A DNA stretch of 41,851 bases from Bacteroidales bacterium (GTDB lineage: Bacteria > Bacteroidota > Bacteroidia > Bacteroidales > UBA7960): contig SLSZ01000143.1 in NCBI GenBank assembly GCA_007130125.1, positions 1 through 41,851 of the forward strand, in the 5' to 3' direction. A model generated the notes under the pieces. The model did no database searches. It worked only from the letters and a program-made list of their open reading frames with translations, and had not been told where the DNA came from. Positions within the stretch are counted from its first letter, which is position 1. Every line of letters begins with the position of its first letter. Positions 18,880-28,044 of this stretch are shown one piece after another. The translations under genes were made by a program, and so were the position numbers.

Positions 18880-20007
18880 ATGATATTTGATGTTATAATT
18901 ATTTCACTTGCAGTAATTTATTCACTGTTGATAATTTGGCTGATAATAGGTTGGCATAGGCTTTCTTATTTTGAAAGCTATAACAACCAGCCAAATACAA
19001 AGTTTAGCATTATAGTACCTGCCAGAAATGAAGAAGACACTATAAGGGATTGTTTGGATGCAATTCTGGGTCAGCACTATCCTAAAAAGCTTTTTGAAGT
19101 TGTTGTGGTTGATGATCATTCAACTGATGGAACAGCAGGAAAAGTTTCGGACTTCATAAAAAACAAATTTGCCGGGAATATCAGTATTATCTCTCTTTCG
19201 GTCATTGAAGGCTCGGGATTTGGGAAAAAGGCAGCATTAACTGCCGGGATCGAAGCTAGCAAAAATGATGTTATAATAACCACCGATGCTGATTGCAAGA
19301 TGGGTTCAGGCTGGTTGAGAACAATTGATTCGTTCTTTTGCAGGCATAAGCCTTCAATGCTTGTGATGCCTGTATATATTGAACAATGGCGGACCTTTTT
19401 TCACAAGCTGCAAACACTTGAGTTCATCAGTATAGCCGGAGTTACAGGTGCTTCAGCCGGATGGGGGCATCATATAATGTGCAACGGTGCAAACCTTGCT
19501 TTTGTAAAAGATGCCTTTGAAAAAATTGGTGGCTATTCAGGCAATCTGAATTACGCCTCAGGCGATGACGTGTTCCTGCTTCAAAAAATGAAAAAAGCCT
19601 TCCCGAAAGAGATATGTTTTTTGAAAAGCCGGGATGTAACTGTTAAGACCAATCCTTTGCCTGACGTAGTATCATTTTTCAATCAAAGGGTAAGGTGGTT
19701 TTCAAAAAATAAAGCCTTTAAGGATACTGCTACTATTATTACAGGTACAATAGTTGGTGTTTTTAATTTATTGCTTGCTCTTTCGCCTCTTTGTTTGTTT
19801 TTGGCTGGTTGTATTTGGTGGTTTATGGCCTGGGTGATTAAGATTGTAATCGATCTCCCTTTATTGACAGCAGCAGCTTCATTTTTTCGAAAACAAAAGC
19901 TTTTGTGGTTATATCTTCCTGCAGCATTATTATATCCTTTCTATGTGTTTGTTACATTTATTCTGGGATTAAGAGGGAGGTTTTTATGGAAAGGAAGAAA
20001 ATATTGA
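18880..20007 (+). CDS. Glycosyltransferase family 2 membrane protein
   Basis: FSIIVPARNEEDTIRDCLDAIL, VVDDHSTDGT, TTDADCKMG, FNQRVRWFSK (QxxRW-like), C-terminal TMs. Confidence 0.88.
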   Translation: MIFDVIIISLAVIYSLLIIWLIIGWHRLSYFESYNNQPNTKFSIIVPARNEEDTIRDCLDAILGQHYPKKLFEVVVVDDHSTDGTAGKVSDFIKNKFAGNISIISLSVIEGSGFGKKAALTAGIEASKNDVIITTDADCKMGSGWLRTIDSFFCRHKPSMLVMPVYIEQWRTFFHKLQTLEFISIAGVTGASAGWGHHIMCNGANLAFVKDAFEKIGGYSGNLNYASGDDVFLLQKMKKAFPKEICFLKSRDVTVKTNPLPDVVSFFNQRVRWFSKNKAFKDTATIITGTIVGVFNLLLALSPLCLFLAGCIWWFMAWVIKIVIDLPLLTAAASFFRKQKLLWLYLPAALLYPFYVFVTFILGLRGRFLWKGRKY

Positions 20008-20100
20008 TTTGATTTTTCTTTATTCCCGAATGTCTTCTGATAGCAGGAAAAGACTTTAGTTTTTTGTCACCAATAAAGACTGGATGGCTGCTTTTAATTG

Positions 20101-20121
20101 TACATTTAAACTTTAAATGTA
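20101..20121. repeat. 21-bp perfect palindrome, possible operator
   Basis: TACATTTAAA-C-TTTAAATGTA. Confidence 0.5.
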
Positions 20122-20418
20122 ATCCTTGAATTTAAAATGTTAAAAAATACTTTATCAGGGTTGCTTTGTTTGGTCATGTTTTTGATTTTCAACTTCTTAT
20201 TATTTTCATAAACTTTCGTCGTATTGTAAATTAGGCTATTTTATTAAGTATATTTGGTATATACAGCTGCAACAATATTTTTATTTGATTATTTTTATTC
20301 AGGCATAGTTGTTGCTCTAAATATTAACGTAAAAAGTCATTCCCGGATTTAAATTAAGATTAAAGTAACGGTATAATTATATCTTAGGCACAGTTTATAA
20401 AATAAATACAATAATATT

Positions 20419-21327
20419 ATGAGAACACATTTTACAAAAATATTTGCCTTTATTTTGACTTTTATGTTGGTTTCATGCGAAAGATACGAGGAGTACTTTC
20501 AGAAGCCTGAGCTTCAATCATTGAGGCATGGCGTAAGAACTGCAGCCACCATAGGGTATTGTGCATCAATAGCAACTTCTGCTTTCAAAGGAGAACCTTT
20601 GCCTGAGAATGTTGAGTTTAATGAAAGTGCGGGTTTGATTTATGTTGAGATAAGTGAAGATTATCCTTTACCTTTCACTAATACTACCGGCGACCTGGTA
20701 ATGTCCGTTATCTGGAATAATGGCAGTGGAGTAATGTCCATTTTGTTTGGGGATTTGGATATTCTTGGTGGAGAAGCCAAACTATATGGTATTTATATGA
20801 TCCCTTTTCAGGAAAGAGATGATGATGGGATTTTGACGATTATGGCCGAACAAGATGTTATATTGGGAAGAGGCTCAGATACAATTCTTGATTTGAGTAA
20901 TGTTACAGTTTCAATGTTTAATGCAGAACTGGAACGTCTTGATTCAACCCCGCCTTCTGATTTATTTGTAGCTGTAGAGCAAAATGTCTGGCATATCAAA
21001 ATAGACCAAAGCCAAACACTTGCGTATGTATATGATGATTACATAAAAGTAACCGGAGGTGGACAAATTGCAGAAGTGGAAGGTTCTTCGGGTGGTGTTA
21101 TTTATCATGCTTTGTTGGAAACAATAATTAATTATTCAGTTTGTCCTGAAAATCCTATAAGCGGTTCTGCCCTGTCACAAAACTTTAAGGCCGGTGGAAC
21201 ACCTTACATAGACCTGGGAAACTCATATCTGGAATTTCACGAAACTTGCGATGGCATGGCTTATGTAAAATGGAGCAGTGGAATATACAGGGATTACAGA
21301 GAAGAATATATCTCTCTGGATCTGTAA
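20419..21327 (+). CDS. Predicted lipoprotein of unknown function
   Basis: 302 aa; lipobox-like signal MRTHFTKIFAFILTFMLVSC; no recognised domain. Confidence 0.7.
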   Translation: MRTHFTKIFAFILTFMLVSCERYEEYFQKPELQSLRHGVRTAATIGYCASIATSAFKGEPLPENVEFNESAGLIYVEISEDYPLPFTNTTGDLVMSVIWNNGSGVMSILFGDLDILGGEAKLYGIYMIPFQERDDDGILTIMAEQDVILGRGSDTILDLSNVTVSMFNAELERLDSTPPSDLFVAVEQNVWHIKIDQSQTLAYVYDDYIKVTGGGQIAEVEGSSGGVIYHALLETIINYSVCPENPISGSALSQNFKAGGTPYIDLGNSYLEFHETCDGMAYVKWSSGIYRDYREEYISLDL

Positions 21328-21336
21328 AACGTGACG

Positions 21337-21864
21337 TTAGTCAATGTTTTTCACCGAGAATCCTGTAGCCTCAACAATATCCTTAATTTGTTTGCGGTTT
21401 ATAAGAGTTGTGTCATAAATTATGGTTGCATTCTTTTCAACATAGGATATTTCGGACATTTTGATGCCAGCATGTGCATTTAACTTTTCTTTAAGCAGAA
21501 CTTCACACTCATGGCTTTCCATACCCTTGACCTGAAAGGTTTCATTGTAAATGTTTTTTGGGTCTATCACAACCTCATCGTTATTCTGTTCTTCAACTGC
21601 TACTTCAAGCCTTTCAAAGAAAAACGGGAGTGCAAGCAGCATTATAATTAGCAGAGTAACTATACCTAAAAGGATTATGGGGTTAATAATTCCGATCATT
21701 TTTCTGTTATCATGTTTGTCATGCCTGCGACGCATGTTTTTGATCTGGTTGTACCACAAAAAAGCAAGCAGTAATACTACTAGCACAATTAGAAGCGGCC
21801 ACAAAGAGATAACTCTTTCGAAAAACATTGACTGAAAGAAACTGTTTGGTGTTAAAAGTATCAT
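21337..21864 (-). CDS. Membrane protein with C-terminal HMA-like domain
   Basis: Two TM segments, then ETFQVKGMESHECEVLLKEKL...VDIVEATGFSV-like beta-alpha-beta HMA pattern. Confidence 0.65.
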   Translation of the reverse strand: MILLTPNSFFQSMFFERVISLWPLLIVLVVLLLAFLWYNQIKNMRRRHDKHDNRKMIGIINPIILLGIVTLLIIMLLALPFFFERLEVAVEEQNNDEVVIDPKNIYNETFQVKGMESHECEVLLKEKLNAHAGIKMSEISYVEKNATIIYDTTLINRKQIKDIVEATGFSVKNID

Positions 21865-22162
21865 AGAATAAATGTTTTGTTTATAAATTATTTGCTGGAA
21901 GAAATGATCGTTGTTTTGGTTCTATAACAAATTGCATGGGCAATGCCCGTATAATATGATTAGCCAGGTTTTTATGCCAACTTTTTGTTTAGTGAATTAT
22001 ATCTGAATAAGGAAGTTGGCATTTTGTTATATGTTTACAGCACAAGCTATTTGAATTTCATTTTATTCTTTTTGACCTTAAACTGCAAATTAATATTTAT
22101 ACTGCATAAATTGTTATAGAACGGTTTTTTTAAAAGGTATAAATATAGTCAATTTTTAGTTT

Positions 22163-22188
22163 CCGGCCTTAGTTTAAAACTAAACCGG
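22163..22188. repeat. Hairpin in the divergent intergenic region
   Basis: CCGG cc TTAGTTT-A-AAACTAA a CCGG followed by GTGTTTTT. Confidence 0.4.
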
Positions 22189-22326
22189 GTGTTTTTCTAA
22201 AATATGGGGGTTTCGTTTTAAATGTGGCTTATAAGTTATAATGCAAAATACAAAAGCAGACTTTGGTAATAGTTTTATATATTTGTTTGGTTTTAAAACT
22301 AATCTCACAAAAAAGCAAAAAACCAA

Positions 22327-23433
22327 ATGCTTGGAAATAAGACTGTTGCTGTTGTAGTACCTGCATTCAATGAAGAAAAACAAATAGGCTTTGTGATAGA
22401 GTCAATGCCCGATTTTGTTGATAAGATAATTGTGGTTAATGATTGTTCCACTGATAAAACAAAGGAAGTTGTAACCTCGTATTCAGGCAGTGAATATAAC
22501 AAATGCGGAGTTATAATACAGAACATTACACAAAAAGACATTACCGGTAAATACGAGCGCGCCAACAGGGCTCTAATGGAATTAATGGTGGATGAGATGA
22601 AATATTTTACCCCATCGGAGGTTGTAAGCGAATCGCCGGAAAGTGACAGGATTATTCTCATAAACCAAAAGAAGAATGCAGGTGTGGGAGCTGCAATAGC
22701 ACGGGGATATAAATGGTGTAAAGATCATAACGTTGACTGCACAGCTGTTATGGCTGGAGATGGTCAGATGGATCCTGATGAGTTGGAAAAAATTTGTCTT
22801 CCTGTTATTGAGGAAAATATAGATTATGTTAAAGGCAACAGGTTGATTCATAGAAGCTCTTCTTTAATTATGCCAAAAGTCAGATTTTTTGGCAACTCCA
22901 TACTGTCTATTCTTACCAAACTTGCATCTGGCTATTGGAGAGTTTCCGATACCCAAACAGGTTATACAGCTATCTCCCGAAAAGCTATTAATGCAATTGA
23001 GTTGCATAAAATTTATAAAAGCTATGGTGTTCCAAACGATATTCTTGTAAAACTAAATATTGCATTATGTACAGTCAAAGAGGTTGAAATAAAACCTGTT
23101 TATGATATTGGTGAAAAATCAAAGATGAAGATCCGTAAGGTTATTCCACGAGTGTCATGGTTGTTGTTTAAATCTTTTTTTATAAGGATATGGAAAAAAT
23201 ATTTTTTACGTGACTTTCATCCGTTGTTCATTTTGTACAACCTGTCTTTCATTTTGTTTTTTGTAAGCATTCCATTTGCGATACAGATACTTGGTTATTA
23301 CTTTGGAAGTCAGGGAGGAGAAAGGCCAATCTTAAACTCAATTATGTTTATGTTTTTGATTGTGAGTTCGATGCAATCAATTCTTTTTGCAATGTGGATG
23401 GATATACAGGATAATGAACGACTATATAAATAA
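22327..23433 (+). CDS. Glycosyltransferase family 2 (polyprenyl-phosphate sugar synthase-like) with C-terminal TMs
   Basis: VAVVVPAFNEEKQIGFVIESMP; VVNDCSTDKT; AGDGQMDPDEL; two C-terminal TM segments. Confidence 0.87.
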   Translation: MLGNKTVAVVVPAFNEEKQIGFVIESMPDFVDKIIVVNDCSTDKTKEVVTSYSGSEYNKCGVIIQNITQKDITGKYERANRALMELMVDEMKYFTPSEVVSESPESDRIILINQKKNAGVGAAIARGYKWCKDHNVDCTAVMAGDGQMDPDELEKICLPVIEENIDYVKGNRLIHRSSSLIMPKVRFFGNSILSILTKLASGYWRVSDTQTGYTAISRKAINAIELHKIYKSYGVPNDILVKLNIALCTVKEVEIKPVYDIGEKSKMKIRKVIPRVSWLLFKSFFIRIWKKYFLRDFHPLFILYNLSFILFFVSIPFAIQILGYYFGSQGGERPILNSIMFMFLIVSSMQSILFAMWMDIQDNERLYK

Positions 23434-23441
23434 GTGATGTT

Positions 23442-24380
23442 TTGAGCAATTCTATAAATAATAATCATATTGCATTGTCATTTGATGTAGAGGATTGGTA
23501 CCATGCCGCTCCTGTTACCGGGTCTTCTTTTTCAATTTATAAAAGCCTGGATGACTTTTTTTTTGACAAAGAGGTTTCAAAACAAGATTGCATAACAAAT
23601 GAAACCATTCGTATAATTAAAATTCTGGATGAGTTGAATATAAGAGCAACTTTTTTCATTGTAGCTGACGTAGCAAAAAGGTATCCGTTAATTACCAAAG
23701 CATTAAAAAACAGCCAGCATGAAATTGCTTCCCATAGTTTAAACCATCATTCGGCAATAGATGCAAAAACAAAAGCAGATTTACAAACACGTGATAAATG
23801 GTATGAGGAGCAAAAAGAAGCAAAAAAAGCACTTGAAAATATATTTGATAAAGAAGTAATAGGATGGAGGGCCCCTAATGCTTATTTTGCAAATTGGATG
23901 GTGCCTTTACTCGTAAAACTGGGGTTTAAATACGATTCTTCAATAGCATACAACAGCTTTTATAACAAAACCAATGTTAAGTTGAAAGACATACCATCAA
24001 GGCCTTATTGGCTTAACTCCGAGAATTTAAGCCATGTCAATCCTGATTCAAAACTTTTGGAATTGCCCTGGAGCAATTATAAAATAAACAACAGATTGAT
24101 ATTGCCGGCCGGTGGCGGATTCTTCTTCAGACTTGCAGGTTACAGATTTTTCAAAAAAGTGCTGAACAGATCCCTGAAAAATGGTGATTCTATGTTTTAT
24201 CTGCACCCTCTCGATATATCTGAAAAAAAAATACCTTTGGAAAACAAATTATCACGGCCCTTGTTGTGGATGAACAAAGGTAAAACGACAGAAAAAAAAC
24301 TCGTTAAGCTCCTTAATAACTACAAAGGAATACTTAAGCCATGTTCCGATATTTATTATAAATATAAAGAGGAATCATAA
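23442..24380 (+). CDS. Polysaccharide deacetylase (NodB-like)
   Basis: ALSFDVEDWYHAAP; ATFFIVADVAKRYP; EIASHSLNHHS; GWRAPNAYF; TTG start. Confidence 0.88.
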   Translation: MSNSINNNHIALSFDVEDWYHAAPVTGSSFSIYKSLDDFFFDKEVSKQDCITNETIRIIKILDELNIRATFFIVADVAKRYPLITKALKNSQHEIASHSLNHHSAIDAKTKADLQTRDKWYEEQKEAKKALENIFDKEVIGWRAPNAYFANWMVPLLVKLGFKYDSSIAYNSFYNKTNVKLKDIPSRPYWLNSENLSHVNPDSKLLELPWSNYKINNRLILPAGGGFFFRLAGYRFFKKVLNRSLKNGDSMFYLHPLDISEKKIPLENKLSRPLLWMNKGKTTEKKLVKLLNNYKGILKPCSDIYYKYKEES

Positions 24381-24429
24381 AAACTGCACGCTACAGATAT
24401 TCAGAAGTATCCGAAACAATAATTTTTTA

Positions 24430-25380
24430 ATGAAAAAATACAATAAAACTATAAAATGGATATTACAGGTAGCAGTTACCGGCTTATTATTGTATTTTAC
24501 ATTACAAAAGTTAGAAGCCGGAAAGTTAAAAGAAATTCTAAGCGGCATAAGTTTATGGATGATCTTGCCCGTAATGGTGTTTCTTTTTTTTGATATGATC
24601 ATAAACAGCTATAGAATATTGGCTTTGTATCGGTTTTATGGTGTAAAAGCTAAATTATTGAATATTTGTTTAGTAAAGTTTCATGGCTTTTTTTTCTCAT
24701 TGTTTTTTCCCTTACTTGGAGATGCATATAAGATACAGGCGTTTAAAACCAAATATGGAGCCAGCTATGGCAAAAACTCAGTAGTTGTTTTGCTTGACCG
24801 CCTTATTTATACATTTGCACTTACGGTTATACTAGTTCCTATATGGATTTTAAATATAATTGAAATTAACATAGTCTTTAAAATTGTTATTGTTGCTTTG
24901 TTTTTTTTAGAGATCAGTGTTCTTGTTCTTTTGAATAAACCAAATATTATTAATAAAATAATTTTACTACCCGGTAGAATCCATAATAAATTATCACTCT
25001 CCGGTTATAATTTTGAAAGAAAAAGAAAATATTCTATAGAAATAGCAAAAAACACATTAGTTGCTATCATAAGACATGTTTTTATAGCATTGTTATACTT
25101 TTTAATCGCATATACAGTTATGCCTGAAATAAGTTTTAATGTTGTTTTATTCATTTTAATTGTTTTTTCAATAATGCTATCCAGGGTTATACCGGTATCG
25201 GTTGGGGGTATCGGTTTGCGTGAATATATAGCTGTCATTATATTTCCGCAAATTGGGATCGCAGAAGAGTATGCATTTACAATAGCATTTATAATGTCTT
25301 CTATTATGATCATACAAGGTATTTTGGGTGGCTTTTCATTTTTGATAACACGGCTTATTAAACCTGTGAAAACTATATAA
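24430..25380 (+). CDS. Lysylphosphatidylglycerol synthase TM-region/UPF0104-like membrane protein (second copy)
   Basis: Multi-[39 protein letters not shown] typical of the family. Confidence 0.82.
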   Translation: MKKYNKTIKWILQVAVTGLLLYFTLQKLEAGKLKEILSGISLWMILPVMVFLFFDMIINSYRILALYRFYGVKAKLLNICLVKFHGFFFSLFFPLLGDAYKIQAFKTKYGASYGKNSVVVLLDRLIYTFALTVILVPIWILNIIEINIVFKIVIVALFFLEISVLVLLNKPNIINKIILLPGRIHNKLSLSGYNFERKRKYSIEIAKNTLVAIIRHVFIALLYFLIAYTVMPEISFNVVLFILIVFSIMLSRVIPVSVGGIGLREYIAVIIFPQIGIAEEYAFTIAFIMSSIMIIQGILGGFSFLITRLIKPVKTI

Positions 25381-25384
25381 TCTT

Positions 25385-25957
25385 ATGGAAAAGGTGAAAT
25401 TATCATTTACATACAAATTGTTAAAAAAGATGGGGTTCCACTTATCTCCTGAAACTTATGGTGACATACGTTTTTTTAACATGCTTTTTAAGGTGATCCG
25501 ATACTGGAAAAATGAAATTCTGCAATCCATAGCGCGTCATTGTGTTTTTTTGGCACCAATAAATTCAAGATTTTTGCGTCCAATGCTGCAAAGATGGCGG
25601 GGTGTTAAAGTAGGAAAAAACGTATTTATTGGTTTGGATGTTTTAATTGACAGTGTTTATCCTGAAAATGTTTATATAGGAAACGGTGTCAGGCTTTTAA
25701 ATAAAGTTCAGATTGTTGCACATGACCGTGATTTGAACAAGTACAATAAAACTGTAAAAATTTCTGAATTACCTTATAGAATTAAAAAAACAATAATCGA
25801 AGATGATGCAAGCATTATGATAAACAGTATAGTTTTAGCCGGTGTAAGGATAGGTAAAGGCGCTATAGTAGCTGCCGGCTCTGTGGTAACGCGCGATGTG
25901 GAGCCCTATACTATGGTGGCTGGTGTACCTGCTAAGATCATAAAGAGATTTGATTAG
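25385..25957 (+). CDS. Left-handed beta-helix (hexapeptide) acyltransferase
   Basis: Hexapeptide repeats; [53 protein letters not shown]. Confidence 0.9.
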   Translation: MEKVKLSFTYKLLKKMGFHLSPETYGDIRFFNMLFKVIRYWKNEILQSIARHCVFLAPINSRFLRPMLQRWRGVKVGKNVFIGLDVLIDSVYPENVYIGNGVRLLNKVQIVAHDRDLNKYNKTVKISELPYRIKKTIIEDDASIMINSIVLAGVRIGKGAIVAAGSVVTRDVEPYTMVAGVPAKIIKRFD

Positions 25958-25988
25958 ATCAGTTGTTTATTAATTAAGGTCATGAAAA

Positions 25989-27473
25989 TTACTGATCTTT
26001 GGCTTTCTCAATTCTTATAAGCTTACAATATTCATCCGAATCTATAACTTCATAGGAAAAATTTTCCAGCAGTTTTTCTTTAACATTGTTATCGCAGGCG
26101 ATAATAGTATCATCTTCAGCTTTGATTTTATCAACGTCTTTGTAAATGGTAGTGTTTGTCCCATCAAGATATTCATATTTGTTTATATAGAACTGAAGTT
26201 GTCGAGTATGGTGTGGGATAATTACACCTATATCCCTTATTTGTGGATGGTCTTGTTTAACAGAGTCAAAAAACCGCCCTTCACGTTCAAAATAGTATAC
26301 ACTTTTTTTATAATGATGATTTGCCCTGTGAATTTTTTTTATAGGATTAAAGCATAAGGCGATAATAATTGCTACGAAAACAATATTGATCATCAGGTGG
26401 TATTTTCTGTCTGTTTTTAATATTATAATATCTTTCATTCCGATCATGGTTGCACTAGTAAAAATTGCAAGAAAAGGGTATACTGGTGCTATATACCATT
26501 CGTTTTTCAACGTGGCGGCTGACATTGCAAGGATGAAAATAATAATACCCCAAAATGTATATTTTATAAGCTCTTTTACTGTATTGTCTTTAGAATAAAG
26601 GTATACTAATAATGAAAGCGGGAAAATATACATAAAGGGTTTAAAACCTTCAGTAAACAAGTAGTTTATATAGAAAGTAAATTTCGGATGTTTTACCCAA
26701 TCGTTGGGCGCTTCTTTAAAAGAAAAAATCTCATACCTTAATACATAAGCAAAATATCCCGGGTCCAGATATTCCCTTAAAACGTAATAAATAATAACTA
26801 AAATTACAACCGAAAATGATGTTACATAAAATTTGTAATCAGATAAAACCTTCCTTCCATTTTTGTTTGCAAGTGCATATATTCCAAGTCCGGCAAGGGG
26901 CGCTAAACCCATTATGCCTTTAGTATACATGGCTAGTAAAAGCGATATTCCAAGGAACAAATAATATTTGTTATTTTTTATGGGATATTTTTGTATAAGC
27001 TGGTATAAAGACAAAATGGCTAATGTTACAAAAAATACTAATAAAGCATCAGGGTCACCTGTACGGGAAACATGGTAGCTGACATATCCCTTTGAAGAGA
27101 TCAGTATAAGAGCAAATAAAATTCCCAAGTCAGCTCGTTTCAATACGAAAAACCCAAAATACCATAATACGAGCATTGTAAGAATTGATGCTATAATTGA
27201 CGGCAGTCTGACAGAAAATTCATTAATACCAAAAAAGTGGTAGCAAATCATTTTCAGCCAAATGTTTAATGGAGGCTTCAGCGTGCCTCTGGCGGGCTCC
27301 CCATCTTTATAATGAAAAAAATAATTGTTGTTGGCATACATGTCAACAGACACTTTTGCACTGGCACTTTCATCCCATATTTTTATTTGCTCTTTATGAA
27401 AATCCTTTACTATTAAATAGGAGCCAACAAACAAAACAATTAACGAGAAAACTATGCTCAAATATCTATTCAT
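25989..27473 (-). CDS. ArnT-like/GT39-type dolichyl-phosphate-mannose-protein mannosyltransferase family
   Basis: IWDESASA near the N-terminus, KPPLNIWLKMICYHFFGINEFSVRLPSII, SRTGDPDALLVFF; multi-TM. Confidence 0.85.
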   Translation of the reverse strand: MNRYLSIVFSLIVLFVGSYLIVKDFHKEQIKIWDESASAKVSVDMYANNNYFFHYKDGEPARGTLKPPLNIWLKMICYHFFGINEFSVRLPSIIASILTMLVLWYFGFFVLKRADLGILFALILISSKGYVSYHVSRTGDPDALLVFFVTLAILSLYQLIQKYPIKNNKYYLFLGISLLLAMYTKGIMGLAPLAGLGIYALANKNGRKVLSDYKFYVTSFSVVILVIIYYVLREYLDPGYFAYVLRYEIFSFKEAPNDWVKHPKFTFYINYLFTEGFKPFMYIFPLSLLVYLYSKDNTVKELIKYTFWGIIIFILAMSAATLKNEWYIAPVYPFLAIFTSATMIGMKDIIILKTDRKYHLMINIVFVAIIIALCFNPIKKIHRANHHYKKSVYYFEREGRFFDSVKQDHPQIRDIGVIIPHHTRQLQFYINKYEYLDGTNTTIYKDVDKIKAEDDTIIACDNNVKEKLLENFSYEVIDSDEYCKLIRIEKAKDQ

Positions 27474-27831
27474 TAAACATGTTTTTTATAAGAGTTAAAT
27501 GATTTTTTTACAAAGATTAAATAGAAAATGCTAAAAGTATAAATTTTTTGCTATCATTTATAAGTTTTACCGTAGTAAAATCGCTTATTTTAGTCAAAAA
27601 CCCGACACAATTATGGATCAACTTATGTAAACAGTTGTTTGTTTTTAGATTTATTGAAAAGAATTATTGATAAAGTAGAAGATATGTTATTATTTTAATC
27701 TGTGTTTTTTTATTGAAACTAATTCTTTAATTTTGCGCCATCAAAAAATGAATCAAGTGATGTTTTATTTAGTGTTTCAGTTAATTAAAAAAAATTATTG
27801 GGTCAATTCTCATTTTAAATAACATATTTTT

Positions 27832-27868
27832 AAAAGGGGTATTTGTGTAAAAATATATGCCCCTTTTT
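27832..27868 (+). terminator. Terminator-like hairpin in a divergent intergenic region
   Basis: AAAAGGGG (27832-27839) / CCCCTTTTT (27860-27868). Confidence 0.5.
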
Positions 27869-28044
27869 CATTATTTATTATGGTAATATCAATAAGCTGT
27901 TTACAATATAAACAAAAAATAAATTAGTTATCTTAGAAAGGATTTACATAAGTAGTGATTTAAAATCTCTTGGTCTAAGCTAATAATAAATATTTAAAGT
28001 TACTGTGTTATTTATAAAACAAGAAAAAAAGTAAACATACGATC

